Positions 1-11,694 of a stretch of 64,000 nucleotides of DNA are shown one piece after another. The stretch is from the NCBI GenBank assembly GCA_025403435.1, contig CM046338.1, forward strand, positions 23,706,392-23,770,391, given 5' to 3'. The notes beneath the pieces are model-generated. The model was not told where the DNA came from. It did not search any database and saw nothing but the letters and a program-made list of their open reading frames with translations. Source of the stretch: Artocarpus heterophyllus. Taxonomy: Eukaryota; Streptophyta; Magnoliopsida; Rosales; Moraceae. The stretch's first letter is position 1, and each line of letters starts with the position of its first letter. Made by a program: the position numbers and the translations under genes.

Positions 1-106
1 CGTGTAAAACATGCTCTGACTTGTCAAGAGTATAGGATGAGTTGTACTAGTGATAATTGTTATTGCTAGACTAGATACTGGAAATACGTTGAAACCTAAT
101 TGAAAA

Positions 107-602
107 TAAGGGTTAATTACATGATTATACCTCATAGTTTTAACTATTTTTTAGTTTATCCCCCCTGTTTTTGGAAACTACAAAGTATTCTTTGAATTTT
201 TTAATTCTATTTCAATTTCATCCATATAAACAGAAAAAATTAAGAAAAACAACATAACTACCCTTAAATAGTTGTGATAAATATTATACATATTAAAAAC
301 ATAAAAAAGATCCTAAAATAAAACATTAAATTTCAAAAAAAAAATCTTTAGTTTTATGGCCTTTTAAATCATAAAATATTTTTTAAAATTTTTTCTGAAG
401 AAGAAACATATATAAACAAATTAGGTTTAATTAAAGGGTGTTTTTATCTTTTCTTTGTGTTTTTTCAGTCAAAAAAGTCTGCAAGAGATAAAATTGAAAC
501 AAGTTTTTCAAATTTAAAGCATACTTTTGTAGTTTTTAAAAACAGAGGGATAAATTGAAAAATAATGAAAATTAAGAGCTATAGTTATGTAATTAACCCT
601 TA
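107..602. mobile_element. MITE-like element with terminal inverted repeats
   Basis: The left end (AGGGTTAATTACATGATTATA) and the reverse complement of the right end (AGGGTTAATTACATAACTATA) match at nearly every base. With flanking TA included, the ends read TAAGGG...CCCTTA. The element is about 490 bp, AT-rich and has no coding capacity, which fits a non-autonomous DNA transposon. A target duplication cannot be fixed because both flanks are A-rich; a TA or TAA duplication is possible. It lies upstream of the acceptor of the exon at 834, so it probably sits in that gene's last intron. Confidence 0.7.
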
Positions 603-833
603 AAAATAATGCCTTGCATGCTTTACTTTTTTTTTTTTTCAACGTATAATGCTCTACTATTTAGGCACTGTTCTTTTTCTCCCAAAATGAAGGCAGATTT
701 AGGAATGAAGTTCCTGTTTATTGTCAAAGCCTAGATCCGATTGCTGCACCTTGTTTGTAGCTCAGCCATTGAATTCAGAAGCGATAGACAGGAACAATTG
801 TTACTAACGAATGAATTTTTCTCTGCTTTCTAG

Positions 834-1001
834 GTGCTTGCCATAAAGAAAACGTTTGACAAAAATCTCCAAGAATTGCACCTTTGTTATCAGAAGTCGC
901 CTAAACATGGGGAATATGGACTTTCTCGCTTTTGGGGATACCTCAACTACAATGAGTATTACTCAGATGTTGGTAATGAGATGCGTTATTATGCTTTCTG
1001 A
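834..1001 (+). CDS. Terminal coding exon of an unidentified plant gene
   Basis: The acceptor context CTGCTTTCTAG at 823-833 is followed by 55 sense codons and a TGA at 999-1001. Composition is clearly coding and differs from the AT-rich surroundings. The peptide is rich in aromatic and charged residues, with segments such as KNLQELHLCYQKSPKHGEYG and SRFWGYLNYNEYYSDVGNE, and it ends in MRYYAF. The earlier exons lie outside the window, to the left, so the start is unknown. I do not recognise the family and give no function. The frame is intact, unlike every retroelement frame in this window, which argues for a host gene. A recently captured gene fragment is the alternative. Confidence 0.6.
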   Translation: MLAIKKTFDKNLQELHLCYQKSPKHGEYGLSRFWGYLNYNEYYSDVGNEMRYYAF

Positions 1002-2566
1002 CTCCGAACTCTTCACCATGCTGATGGGCATGATTGAAGAACTGAGCTTATATATGGTTAAAAGTTAAAACTTAGAAGCTAAAGCTTGCCCCTTGATTGC
1101 AAAGAGGTGGGTAAATATTTTAAACAATCACTTCAAAAGATGCGCCTAGCTGATTCTGGTGAAATGTTTTCAGCACGGACTACGGAATTCTGTTGTTTTG
1201 GTTGGTCTTGGTGTGGGTGCACAGAGTGTGCGAGATCCTCATTTCTCTGGGACTTTCGTCTGAAGATCAAATATTCATGTGTGGTTTATGCTTGTTGGTC
1301 TTGCCACGATCTTAAATGTGGAATTATAGTGTGGGGAGGAGGGGTAGGGAAGTTGCAAGGGAAAAAACATGTGGCTTGATTGTTGACAAGAATGTTGCAC
1401 TTGTAGAATACTGATTATATCTTGTAATGCATTTTGTACAGAGAAGGCTTCTGGTATAATAGGTGATTAATGATTCTCTCTCTTTTTAGACAAATTAAGG
1501 GATAAACGAAAAGGATGCAAGTCTTGGAACAACCAATATCTTATATTTGATGCAAGGCCAATATCTTATATTTGATGCAAGAGCAGAAGCCCTTGCAACG
1601 GCAATCAAAATTAATTCGAGTCTAAAGCAGACTGATTTTTACGTGTGGAATTTCAATCTCTCTCTCTTTAAGGCATTGACTAACTCCCAACTTAACCATG
1701 TATGCAAATCTCTATTCTATTTTCGGTTCTGGTTTCAGCAGGAGGGGAGGCAATGTGAAGGACATTCTTTAGAGTAGGATTTTGTCTTCAAATTGAAGAA
1801 TAAGTACATGATAAAAAAAATTATAACTTAACAGGGACATCAACGATTCTGGACAGAGAAAAATTTCGTTAATGTAATAAATTTTTGCAAGGAAAATAAA
1901 TAATCAATCGTTATCCTTCCTGCAAGGAAACGTCTATTTTAGAATTCTCCGTGTTAGGTTGTGTGCGCATAAGGTCAGCATATCCATACACAAAGAACCG
2001 CAAGTTTGGAAAGTGTACCGGTTAAAATGTAAAGTAAGAGACTACAACTAAGATGTGCTCTCACTAGCATCGGAAGAACTACGTGAGCAACGAGATTTGA
2101 GCTCATTATATATCTAATCCATGATTTATGAAAATATTTTTAAAAGCATAATTTTAAGGTATATTCGTTGATGTTGTAGTGAATGATAATAATCATCAAG
2201 GAATTTTTTGTTAACATTTTATGACTATTTTAGGATACGAAACCAAACTTAAAAATGAAATGAAAAAGAATATGTTATTCCGAATTGTCATTACAAAGTA
2301 GTTTCAAATTTTCATCACACATTGTTCCGAGAGGAATTATTCAATAGATTGGACCTACGATGAATACGGCATATCTGATCAATAAAAATTTATTTAGACA
2401 ACTTATTTATGTCAGCTTTTTGCGACTAGATTTTCTTTTCTAATATACTGCATTTATTATAGAGTCAAATTTACTATAGTTATTCTAGCTAGAAATCTCT
2501 AATATTAATTATTTAACTTCAACCGATTTTATTTCTAACGTTTTAAGATAATTACGCATGGTTTGA
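1002..2566 (+). other. Probable 3' UTR followed by non-coding intergenic DNA
   Basis: No convincing coding frame is present. The first 450-800 bases are less AT-rich than what follows and directly continue the terminal exon, so they probably include its 3' UTR. Short frames here, for example at 1086-1379, have no recognisable domains. From about 1800 the sequence is ordinary AT-rich spacer. Confidence 0.4.
1533..1582. repeat. Tandem duplication of a 25-bp unit
   Basis: Two adjacent 25-bp units, 1533-1557 and 1558-1582, begin CCAATATCTTATATTTGATG and differ only at the last base. The near identity suggests a recent replication-slippage duplication in the presumed 3' UTR or downstream flank. 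Confidence 0.9.
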
Positions 2567-2622
2567 TAGCCAAATAGCGAGTTTTAGAATGCGTATAATA
2601 CTATAAACCAATATTCCTTCTT

Positions 2623-2660
<38 letters not shown>

Positions 2661-2910
2661 CTGGTTTACATATGTAGGCCTCTGTATTTTCTCACTCTCT
2701 CTGTAAGCATAAGTTTTGTCAATACTTTGGTCATTTTCCTTTTTCCCTGTAACTTTTTGTTTCCTGCTTATTTATACTTTTTCGAATGTGCACGTAGATT
2801 TTTTTTTTTTTTTTTACAATTATATATCTCTTGTATAAATTTCCAAATTGTAACCCAAGGACCACGTAGCCAAATAGCAAGTTCCAACATGCTTATAGCC
2901 AGATATTAGG
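2567..2910. repeat. 300-bp spaced direct repeat enclosing two poly(T) tracts
   Basis: TAGCCAAATAGC occurs at 2567-2578 and again at 2867-2878. The similarity continues imperfectly for about 30-40 bp beyond each copy. Between them lie an uninterrupted run of 36 T at 2625-2660 and a run of 17 T at 2799-2815. This could be a segmental duplication. It could also be the long target duplication of a retroposed sequence on the minus strand, whose poly(A) tail reads as T here. No LINE or SINE body was recognised. Confidence 0.5.
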
Positions 2911-3084
2911 TATAATACAGTGAAATATATTGACAAACTAATGTTTTAAATTCAGAAGTAATTGCTTAATATTAATTAATTAATTCCCTTAAAAAAGGCC
3001 AAATAATTAAAATAGAGGATTTAGGTAGAATGATTACGGTGAATTTGACTTTACAATTGATATAATACACATTAATTATAAAAG

Positions 3085-3573
3085 GGGTATTTATCTTTTT
3101 ATACCCTCTATTTTAAGTTAATTTAAAACCTATACCTTGTTTTTCGATCTTATCGAATTTATACTGTCAAATTTAATTTGATACACAAATTTGTATCTTT
3201 TGCCAATCAATATTCATTTTTGACATAATAAATTGCCTAAAATACCCTCAAAATTGAAAAATAAGAGAACTTTACAAATTTTAAAAAACCTTATACTAAA
3301 ATTTTTGACTTCAAAAATATATAGAACACCCACAAAAATTGGTGTTTTGTGTGTTTTTGTTTTTGTTTCCTTTTTATTTTTTGAAAGTTTAATTTTTCTC
3401 TATTTTACTTGAGGATAATTTGATAATTTTAAAGGTCAAAATCACTATTGACTAAAGCAATGTATGACTTTGTGTATTAAATTTAATATGAGGATATAAA
3501 TCCAATGATATCAAAACCAAAGCTATAGTGTTTGAATAAACCTAAATATAGGGTCTAAAAAGATAAATAACCC
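3085..3573. mobile_element. Second MITE-like element with long imperfect inverted ends
   Basis: The left end GGGTATTTATCTTTTTATAC pairs with the right end, whose reverse complement starts GGGTTATTTATCTTTTTAGA. Imperfect similarity extends for roughly 45-50 bp inward. The body, about 490 bp, is AT-rich and has no coding frame. The size matches the element at 107-602 but the ends differ, so it is a separate family. No exact target duplication could be assigned. Confidence 0.6.
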
Positions 3574-4529
3574 ATTATTAAAAGCTGACATAGATTAATT
3601 CCACAAATGAAATTTTATTGGTCAGGTGCACCACATAAGCAAAATGATATAATGCACACGGTCTCCTAAATAATTACCAAAATCGCCTTCTTAATTAAGG
3701 TTGATTTTAGGTTTATAAAGGAAAGAAATTAACAAAGAAAGCCATCCTACAGTGTAAAGCTAGTTAGAACTTATTAGTTCCAGCTGTTACAGTGTAAAGC
3801 TCTCGCATGCTATAATGTAATATAAAGGTTTGCTAGAATATAAAGCTCTCACATGCTATAGTATTTTGGTTCTAACTTTTAGTTCTAATTATGTTTTCAA
3901 ACACTTTAAAAATTGTTCGTTAAACTACCAACCTTAATGACATGAGCAATCAAGATTATTATACTACATGAGGAAACTCTGTTTTGCTTTCATCATGTGT
4001 AAGCTCACTTAGTTAACTGTGAATGCAAGATATTAAGAGGTTAATATATATGCAAAAATAAAAAAGATTGCTCGCGGTATAACAAGGGAAGCAGCTCACT
4101 CACGTATGGTGCAGAAGAATACAAATTAAATGGAGAGAAATGAAGTAACCGGAATGGATTGGAGGGATTTCCTAATTCGCTAATAGGACTACATAGAAAA
4201 TTTTTTTTTGTTCACTTCCTCTTCTAATCACGGTATAGCTGCAATCCAGCGATAAATACATCACTTTTTGACTTCAAGTGCAGCAACAAGAGGATTAAAA
4301 ACAGTCAGAAGATAATTGCGACATTGACGAAATTAGAGGTCAATCACCTAAATCATTCTGTTTTTAGGGATTCGGTTTCCCACTTCAATCCACTCACCCA
4401 TAATCTATTGAGAATTTCTTGTACTTTGATTAAAAAAAAAAATCAATAAAACATCATTATCCTTTTTATGTTTTGCTTGAACCTCAACATAAATGCCTCC
4501 ATCAGGGACTCCATTCTGTTTAACTAGTG
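3574..4529. other. Non-coding spacer with a short repeat cluster
   Basis: I see no gene here. At about 3748-3870 the phrases GTGTAAAGCT and AAAGCTCTCRCATGCTATA recur two or three times within 120 bp. A diverged form recurs at 45640-45710, so this is probably a fragment of a dispersed repeat. The remainder is unremarkable AT-rich DNA. Confidence 0.4.
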
Positions 4530-5260
4530 ACAGAGTCAGGATTTTGTTTTAAAAAGGGCATAAGTTAAGAGTGTGAAAAACTTTAAAATCATCATTTTAA
4601 TCAACTTTTACTACTATAAAATAGTTGACAGGATATGCTTATTCAATTTGTTGCTTTTTTTTGCTATGTAAATGTAAAATTTCTTAAAAGGTTATTTTTT
4701 TATTTATTATTCTCTTTTAAGTTTAGTTTAGTAAAAAAAAAAAGATATATTAGAAAACTTTAAAAAATGATTTTGATGGTACCAAATTGATAATAAATTA
4801 TTTAGGGAGGACAAAAGAGAAAATAGTAATAATTAAAAAGGTTACATGAAAAAAGAGGTTTAAGTAGAAACACATTTAAGAAAAATTATTTTAGTAGGGA
4901 AATTAGAGAAAGGTATATATGAAGGCCATATTTAAAAAATATTATTTTAGAGAATAAAAAAACTAAGTTAAATAAAGGCACATTTGAGAAACATTATTAT
5001 AATGGAGGCAAATTAGAAAAAAAATAACGACACATATAAATTCTTTTGATAAAAACAAATCAAAGGAAAAGTTTTTTAATGAGGGGGCATATAAAAAATT
5101 TTGTGGATGAAAAGGGGCATATATAAAATTTTGTGGATGAAAAGAGGGCATTTATGAAAAGTATTGAAAAATTTTTGACCAAAAACATAAATTTCAACAA
5201 GTCGGGCATATGCAACCCCGCCCCTTGCCCCCGCTCCCGCCCCCCAAAACACTCACTGTG
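4530..5260. repeat. Dispersed repeat with internal 30-bp tandem units and a C-rich end
   Basis: The segment starts near AGTGACAGAGTCAGGATTTT and ends in a strikingly C-rich stretch at 5213-5247, where GCCCC is repeated. Inside it, the unit GGGGCATATAAAAAATTTTG...GGATGAAAA occurs at 5084-5113 and 5114-5143, followed by a decayed partial unit. Looser GGCA-containing units precede these. The short minus-strand frame here only reads the tandem units and is not a gene. The class of the repeat is unknown. Confidence 0.45.
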
Positions 5261-5548
5261 TTTAGCTATACCATAAGAACGTAGAAAAGAAGAACGCCAC
5301 CTAATAATAAAGATAATAATACATCAAATTCTATTAAAAAAAAAAAACATCGACCTTTAAATTCACTTATGCAATCTTTGCGTCCTGTAGAGTTGCCACC
5401 AAGGTCTTCTTTGCATGATCAGGATATATACTATTTTTCCCACAAGGCATTCTAGCTTTAGAAGAACGACACACCTGGAACAAAGCAACCACAAAAAGTG
5501 AAACTCTTGCATGGTGTCACTTTGAACTCCAAATGATTATATTACTCT

Positions 5549-5636
5549 TGTTGTAAAACATATGATGTTTTATAAAAAAGATATTTATAAATAAATAAAG
5601 TGAACTTTTCTTATATATTTTTTATGTATGTATTTA
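5549..5636 (+). mobile_element. Copia LTR F1, piece 1 (5' end)
   Basis: The stretch TGTTGTAAAACATATGATG and the following TTATAAATAAATAAAGTGA resemble the start of the F2 LTR at 37752. The LTR is cut at 5636 by a gypsy-like solo LTR and resumes at 8797. The three pieces together total about 1.9 kb, the expected length when compared with F2. Confidence 0.5.
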
Positions 5637-6002
5637 TGTAATATCCAAGAAATTCCTATTGTATAATATAAGTAATATTTAAGAATTCTATTGAGCAATT
5701 TATGTATAAAATTTTGTGAGTTAAATTTTATTCTTAAAAATTTATTAAGTTTCTTAAAGACAATACAAGTGTCACAAAGATTATCGTTTAAATCTAATTT
5801 TTGTGAGAAATTTAATAAGAATAAATATAAGATTTACAAGATTAAATATCATGCCTTTAGTCCTAATTAAAGTATGAATGTTATGAAGATGAAAGTCAGT
5901 TGATGAGTAAGAGAAAAATAAGCTAGAAAGCTTAACTATTGCAAAAAATATGTTATAACAGATTTTGAAATAGAAATATAGCATAAGAAAAATATGTATG
6001 GA

Positions 6003-6210
6003 AAATATAGAAATTATACAGTATAGAAGTCAAGCAGTATCGAAGTTATGCAGTATGAGAATAATACAGTATGAAAATTGTATAGTATGGGAATTATACT
6101 ATGTGAAGGATGTAGATAAATATAGAATGTTATGGAAGCTTATAAATAGTATAAGGAAGTACATTGGCAGTATAGGAAAGTGTACCGATAGTATAGGAAA
6201 AATATTGCGC
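6003..6210. repeat. Two adjacent minisatellites, 16-bp and 21-bp periods
   Basis: Six units of 16 bp run from 6003 to 6098, with consensus CAGTATRGAARTTATA. Three units of 21 bp run from 6148 to 6210, starting AGTATAGGAA. Both arrays share the AGTATRGGAA core, so the second may derive from the first by a change of period. They lie inside the gypsy-like solo LTR. Confidence 0.85.
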
Positions 6211-6462
6211 AGTGTAAATTTAGACTGTTAAAAAGATGATGTGGGACCCATGGGGACATCTCAAAAGTTATAGGAAATTTCCATAAGGTTCCAACAAAAC
6301 TGGTTTTGACATGTAGAAAGGGGGCAAAGTTTCTTTACAAATTGGTCCCTAATATGGATTTATAAATACTTAAGGGTATTCTTTAAAAAAAAGTGTTTAA
6401 TTTATCAAATTGTTCCTATTCTCTCCCACTAAAAAACCAGCCTTTTTTTGTACCATTTCTCT

Positions 6463-6528
6463 GAAAGTTTTTGATGATTTGTCCTCCAAATCATTGAAAT
6501 TTTTTGATGATTTACCCTCCAAATCATT
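6463..6528. repeat. 33-bp tandem duplication in the solo LTR
   Basis: Units 6463-6495 and 6496-6528 both contain TTTTTGATGATTT and CCTCCAAATCATT and differ at about four positions. The array lies just upstream of the probable U5 end of the LTR's transcribed part. Confidence 0.85.
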
Positions 6529-8796
6529 CAAAAAAAACAAGAACAAATGTTCTAGAGGAAGATTAAGGAGTTCCAAGGTAAAACTCTAACCTTTCCTATT
6601 GTGTTTTAGGGTTTTTGTTTAAGTTTTAGATGAGATTTTTATGGTAATGTTATGGGCCTGTTATCAAAGTATTAGGTGTTTTCAAGTGCTAAAAGAGAGG
6701 ACAAGGACTTTAGATTGTCTAGGTAAAACCTTAGCCTCTCAAGTTAAGTTCAAGTTTATGTTATTTTTTTTTTATGCATACTAAATGTTTGACGTAAGTT
6801 ATAGGCTATGGCATGTAAGAAAAACTAAATAGCATGCTTAGTTCATGTGTTATGTAGGTGATGATGTGAGATTAGAAAATTAAAAAGCTAGGTTTTTATA
6901 CAAAAAGAAAAGTATGTTTAACTTTGTGTCATAACATAAAGTTAAAGTATTTTTTAAAAATTTAAGTGTTTGAGGCATTTAGAGGCCAAACTAGTTTTCA
7001 AGCTCAGCATGAGATTTATTGGAAATATCAAGATGGACAACTTTCATGGAGAAATCTTTTTTGAATTCCAATATAAACAAGCAAAAAAAAAAAAAAGCTA
7101 AATTCAGTTTTGTCCGTTTAAGAAAATGGCCAAAACCCCATCAAGATGATTGATTGTAAGAAAAGTTAAAACATGAAAGTTGTAGATCTCGTTAAAACTA
7201 TTAAGGTTCGTGAAACAAGATTTTTGACAATTCCGTACTAATTTTAAGTTATGGATTTTACCAAATTTAATCATGCAATTAATGATAAAATGAGAAAATT
7301 TTTTGAAATTGTTTGAGTTTGACTAAGGAGACTTTTTAAGTTTTAATCCTTGCAAAAAACAAGACATTATGATATAAAATAGTTATTTTTAGTTTTAGGG
7401 GCAAAAATGTCAAGAATTTTATGTTTTGGGCTAAAACTATAAAACTGTGTGGAATTGAATTTTTCACTTTGCAAAACTGGTTTTCTGCGCTACTATGAGC
7501 AAGTGAATAACCACATATTTTAAGCCTAAAAGAAATAGGGAATTTTCCAAGAAAACCCATAAAGGATAAAATCATCATTTTTTTATAACAAGGCTAAAAC
7601 GGACCCCAAGCTGTCCGATTTAGCAAAACGTCCTTTAAAAGAAAAATGTTTCGTATCACGCTAAGTAGTGAAACTATCTAACAAGATGTGAAATTCAATT
7701 ATGTAATGTTCAAGTTAAGCTGTATAGAAATAAACGGACAATGTAGTCTCGGGATAGTTTCTACTACTTAGGTGTCGTTTAAACATGATACAAAGCCAAA
7801 TAATAGAAGAAAAATGGTAAAATGGAAATATTAGAGTGATATTTAGGTAAACTTCAAACCTCACTTATACTCTATATATGTTTTCATATGCTAGCATTTG
7901 TCATGTTTAATGTTTAAATATTAAGTTATGATATATGGTACATTCAACATTTGATATGCTAACTAAATCTTATAAGGATCTTCTAAGGATGGTAAACTAA
8001 AGTTGGTAATTAAATGTTATACTAACCTTATTGAATGAGGTTTACAAGTTTCCCATAGAGAGGAGTATTATGTTAAAGTTGTCTTTCATAGAGAGGAGCA
8101 TGACAATTCTCCTATAGAGAGAAGAATTAAATTAAAGTTACGACCTTGGTGTTGATGATGTTAGTACGTACACTTAAGCATATAGTTCAAGACAAGATAA
8201 GATTAATGATAAGATGTTCATAAATGAGAATAAATAGGCTCATGAATTATAATATTACTTGTATTCCTTTTAGGAAATGTTTTTATGAAGAATGTTCAAT
8301 GAAAAATATTTTATGAGATATGTTTCAAGAAAGATGCTTTACGAAAATAGTTTTATAAGAAAATTTTTATGAGAACTATTTTTATGTTTTGTGAGATATG
8401 TTTAAACTTATTGAGCAAAAGTTCATTACAAGTTTTTTCATGTTGTAGATAGTTCTATAGGAGACTAGTATGACCTATTGATGAGCTAGATATTGCAGTA
8501 AGACAGATGCGAAGTTTGGGCAATGGATTCAATTACAGTAGGTTTCTGCTGTATTCAAGAAGTTTTCTGCTATTTTAAAAATAAGTTTTAAAAGTTTTTA
8601 AGAAAGTAAATCTTTACTTAACGAGTACTATGAAAAAAGTTCTATCAGCTTATGTTGCAATGAAAGTTACAACAGTTATAAGTATGTTTTTAAGAAAAAA
8701 ATTTTACTCAGTATTTTTCTCACTCATAAGTAAAATTAAGATTAAAAAATAAAGTTCAAGCAAGTTAAGTAATGATTCGAAAGTCAGGTTGTTACA

Positions 8797-9801
8797 TTAT
8801 AAGAGATGATATTTAAGGATGATAATTAGAATGATTAGTAATATACAATTAATTATTATGATTAATTATTCAATTAAAGTATGGAATCTTTAATTGAGCA
8901 TCAATAGTCCATCTCATTTCAATTAAGAATGGAATGGTCTTATCCGAATCGTGAATATAGTGAGTCGTTAAATAAGTGCACTATATATAACAAGATTGCA
9001 TAGGACTAGAACATGATGGATTTTAATAAAGATAAATAATTTTTGTTAGATATTGCAAATTCTAATTACATCGATCGATGATCATATATAAGATGATATT
9101 AATCCTGAGCTGCTGGCAGACTCCAATTTATAGAATTATGTCTTTTGATTTACTCGGCATGGGTTTGAGAATCTAATCCCATCCCTTGTATTTTGGAGGC
9201 ATAGTGAAGTAAGTTGCTAGGAATGTTACTATTGCAAGATGGAATGCATTTCCACTCTAATAAGAAGCAAATAAATAGTTCTCTTGAGTATTAATTTGGG
9301 TCTTGAATAATATAAGCACTCAGCTCGTGATTAAGCTCATGAATTTATTATTCCTTTGAGAATCAATAGAACTCATTAGAGAGGGTAACGGATATTACCT
9401 AGCTCTAATTATGAATCACTTATAGAGGATAAATTTACATGCAATGGCTATATCAAATAGACAATTTTAAAATATGAGTAGTTGTATTTAAAATTTCAAG
9501 AGTGCAATTTCAAGTTTTTGCTGGAGTAACTTTAGAATTAATAAAAGAGCAATATATTAATTAAAGAGTCAAATTAATATATTAGTTTTATTTGAGCTTA
9601 AAATTATAGGTCCATTGGTCCCCTTGTCATCCTTGTAAACACTGTTTGGACAAGTGAAATTATTGGTTTAGTTAATTAATTTAGAATTATAAAATTCTAA
9701 ATTAAATATCACTTAAAATAAATTAATTTATAATTATTAAATAATAAGATTATTTAATAATAAATAATAATTAATTTTGGAATACAGACAGTAGGTCCCG
9801 T
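8797..9801 (+). mobile_element. Copia LTR F1, piece 2 (middle)
   Basis: This segment aligns along its length with the F2 LTR at 37800-38770. Shared blocks include TTAATCCTGAG (9099), GATATTACCTAGCTCTAATTA against the F2 counterpart near 38490, and the box TATAGGTCCATTGGTCCCC at 9605-9623. It is interrupted at 9802 by copia copy A and resumes at 36455. Confidence 0.6.
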
Positions 9802-11694
9802 TGTTAGACATGTATGCCCTAAGGAGTAAAAATATAATATGTTTTTTGGAGACATTTTTATCAACAAAGAATTTATTCATTATTTATATACCAAATATTG
9901 TCCTCTTTACGTTCATATTTGTTGAATGTATGTTAAGCAAACAAAAGTCTGAGACTGTTAGTCTAAACCTTAAGAATTGGGCATAGGATGGACGGATTAT
10001 GCGAAAGACACGATTCTTAAGGTGATGGTCTAAATCATACGATCCACAATCAAGGGAATAAAGTTGGGCGCTTTATTCATGCAAAGATTGTTATGTTGTC
10101 TATATCCCTTTTGGGAGATGGTTTGTCTTGACCATCGGAGGAGGACTCCATGAATAGAAACATTAGCATGTTGTCATAGGTGACTGATGTGTTGGATCAA
10201 GACATAAAGTGAATTGATTTGGGTTAACAATTCTGTCTCGGCAAATCGATTTACTTTAGACAATCATTTGTGTTGTATCTTAATCCTGAGATGAATAGTG
10301 GGCCTGTTGTGTTGACTTGTGTCTTTTGATGTACCATAGGGTGACACCCACATCTTAATAGTGGTATGTATGCTGGTACGTTGGAGGCATGACTCTTAAT
10401 GGCGTAGACTTGTTATTCATAGATATGGAATCCATAGCTCCTCTTTAGGAGTAATGATATCCTCTTATATGCATTATCCTGTAATTGGAAAACTAGAGCG
10501 ATCAACCATTTGGATACATAGGTGTAACCGAATGGTATACTGTCTTTGGATGGTAAGTTTTTTGATGGTGAGATAATGGAACGTAAGATAAAAATAATGA
10601 AAAAGGTAAGACAGAACTTGTCCTAAGCCGATTATAGATTATCATATGGGGATACGATACACTATGATATGTCATGGACACAGAACTGGATAATTATGAA
10701 ATGTATATTTGGGATATTGGGTTTCATAATTATCGGGAGCTTGAACTATATAGGTCAATTTGGTCCCCTTTGCTAGCTCACAACATCCTGTAATGACATA
10801 GCGTGCTTTTCTAATAATTGATGACTTATGTCAGATTTATCAGATTGGTTAAAATTTGGAAGAATCAAATAATTCATGTCTATTTATTGGTTGAATTAAT
10901 TTTATGATAAAATTAATTCAAGATAAACTTGTTGAATTGTCAGGATCGGATAATTCTTGTATGTTTATCGGTGATTTAATTTTGCATAAATTAGATCAAG
11001 GTAAACTTATAGAATTATTGGGAATTGATTTATTTTCTTAGAGATTATTTAGATAAAGTTGTTTTGATAAGATAACTTCTCTATTGGGTTATTGAATTAA
11101 AACTGAGACTTTGTCCTATAGAATCTCAGGTGGAAAATAAAAGATTTAGTGAGATTTTTTATTTGGCAGTTCGGCCTGTCGATCAACGAAGGATAAGATC
11201 ACGCATTTCCATGCAGATCTTATAAGATATTGATCCAAATTTGACTCTGATATGAGTTTTGAAGGCTTAATCTAATAAGGACTGATCCTAGGACGAACCT
11301 CTATAAATAGGGAGTGATTCTCACAAGTTACTCAGATCAATTGAGAGATTAAGAGTGATATTCTACAAGTGAGAATTTGAAAAACTCTTTGAGAGCTTTT
11401 CTTCACAAATCATAAACATTTGCTTTGGGTTCTCTCGATTGGAGAGACCCCGGTGGAAGAGCTGTACGTGTGAGCCCACACTCACTCTGGTCATAGATAG
11501 AGAATAGCAAAGAAGACTAGTTGGTTAAGGCTCTTCTGGAATGTTATTTCTCTTCACAGATTGCAGAGGTTCTTCGGCACACAAAGGTTAGTAAGATCTG
11601 GTTAATTTATACATATAGCATGTCAAACTTGTGTTTTGAAAATTACTCTGATATAAAAATTTTTAAAATTCCGCTGAGCACTCTTTTTCCAACA
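9802..11694 (+). repeat. 5' LTR of copy A
   Basis: It starts TGTTAGACATGTATGCCC and ends CTTTTTCCAACA, immediately before the primer-binding site. Compared with the 3' LTR (2033 bp) it is 1893 bp. It lacks about 85 bp near 10680 and keeps only one of the four GTTCGGCCTGTCGAT-type units at 11170-11190. A TATA box lies at 11302-11311. Confidence 0.9.
11302..11311 (+). promoter_or_regulatory. TATA box of the copy A 5' LTR
   Basis: TATAAATAGG is preceded ten bases upstream by CCTAGG at 11287-11292. The same arrangement occurs in the other LTRs, for example at 36039-36063 and 58740-58764. This marks the probable U3/R promoter of the family. Confidence 0.7.

Larger units (their letters stand above)
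5637..8796 (+). mobile_element. Gypsy-like solo LTR, about 3.16 kb
   Basis: It begins TGTAATATCCAAGAAATTCC and ends GGTTGTTACA, giving the TG...CA ends and long terminal similarity typical of plant chromovirus LTRs. No gag or pol sequence lies between the ends, so it is best read as a solo LTR. A CT-rich leader-like stretch followed by AAGGTAAAAC near 6575 resembles the U5/leader signature of such LTRs. The flanking five bases (ATTTA left, TTATA right) match only 3/5, so the duplication is decayed or the boundary is off by a few bases. Copia LTR F1 sequence continues on both sides. Confidence 0.55.

Noticed and set aside
1086..1379. 97-codon frame downstream of the terminal exon
   Set aside because: It starts after the exon's stop, has no domain and an unusual Cys/Trp-rich composition. 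It is more likely 3' UTR.
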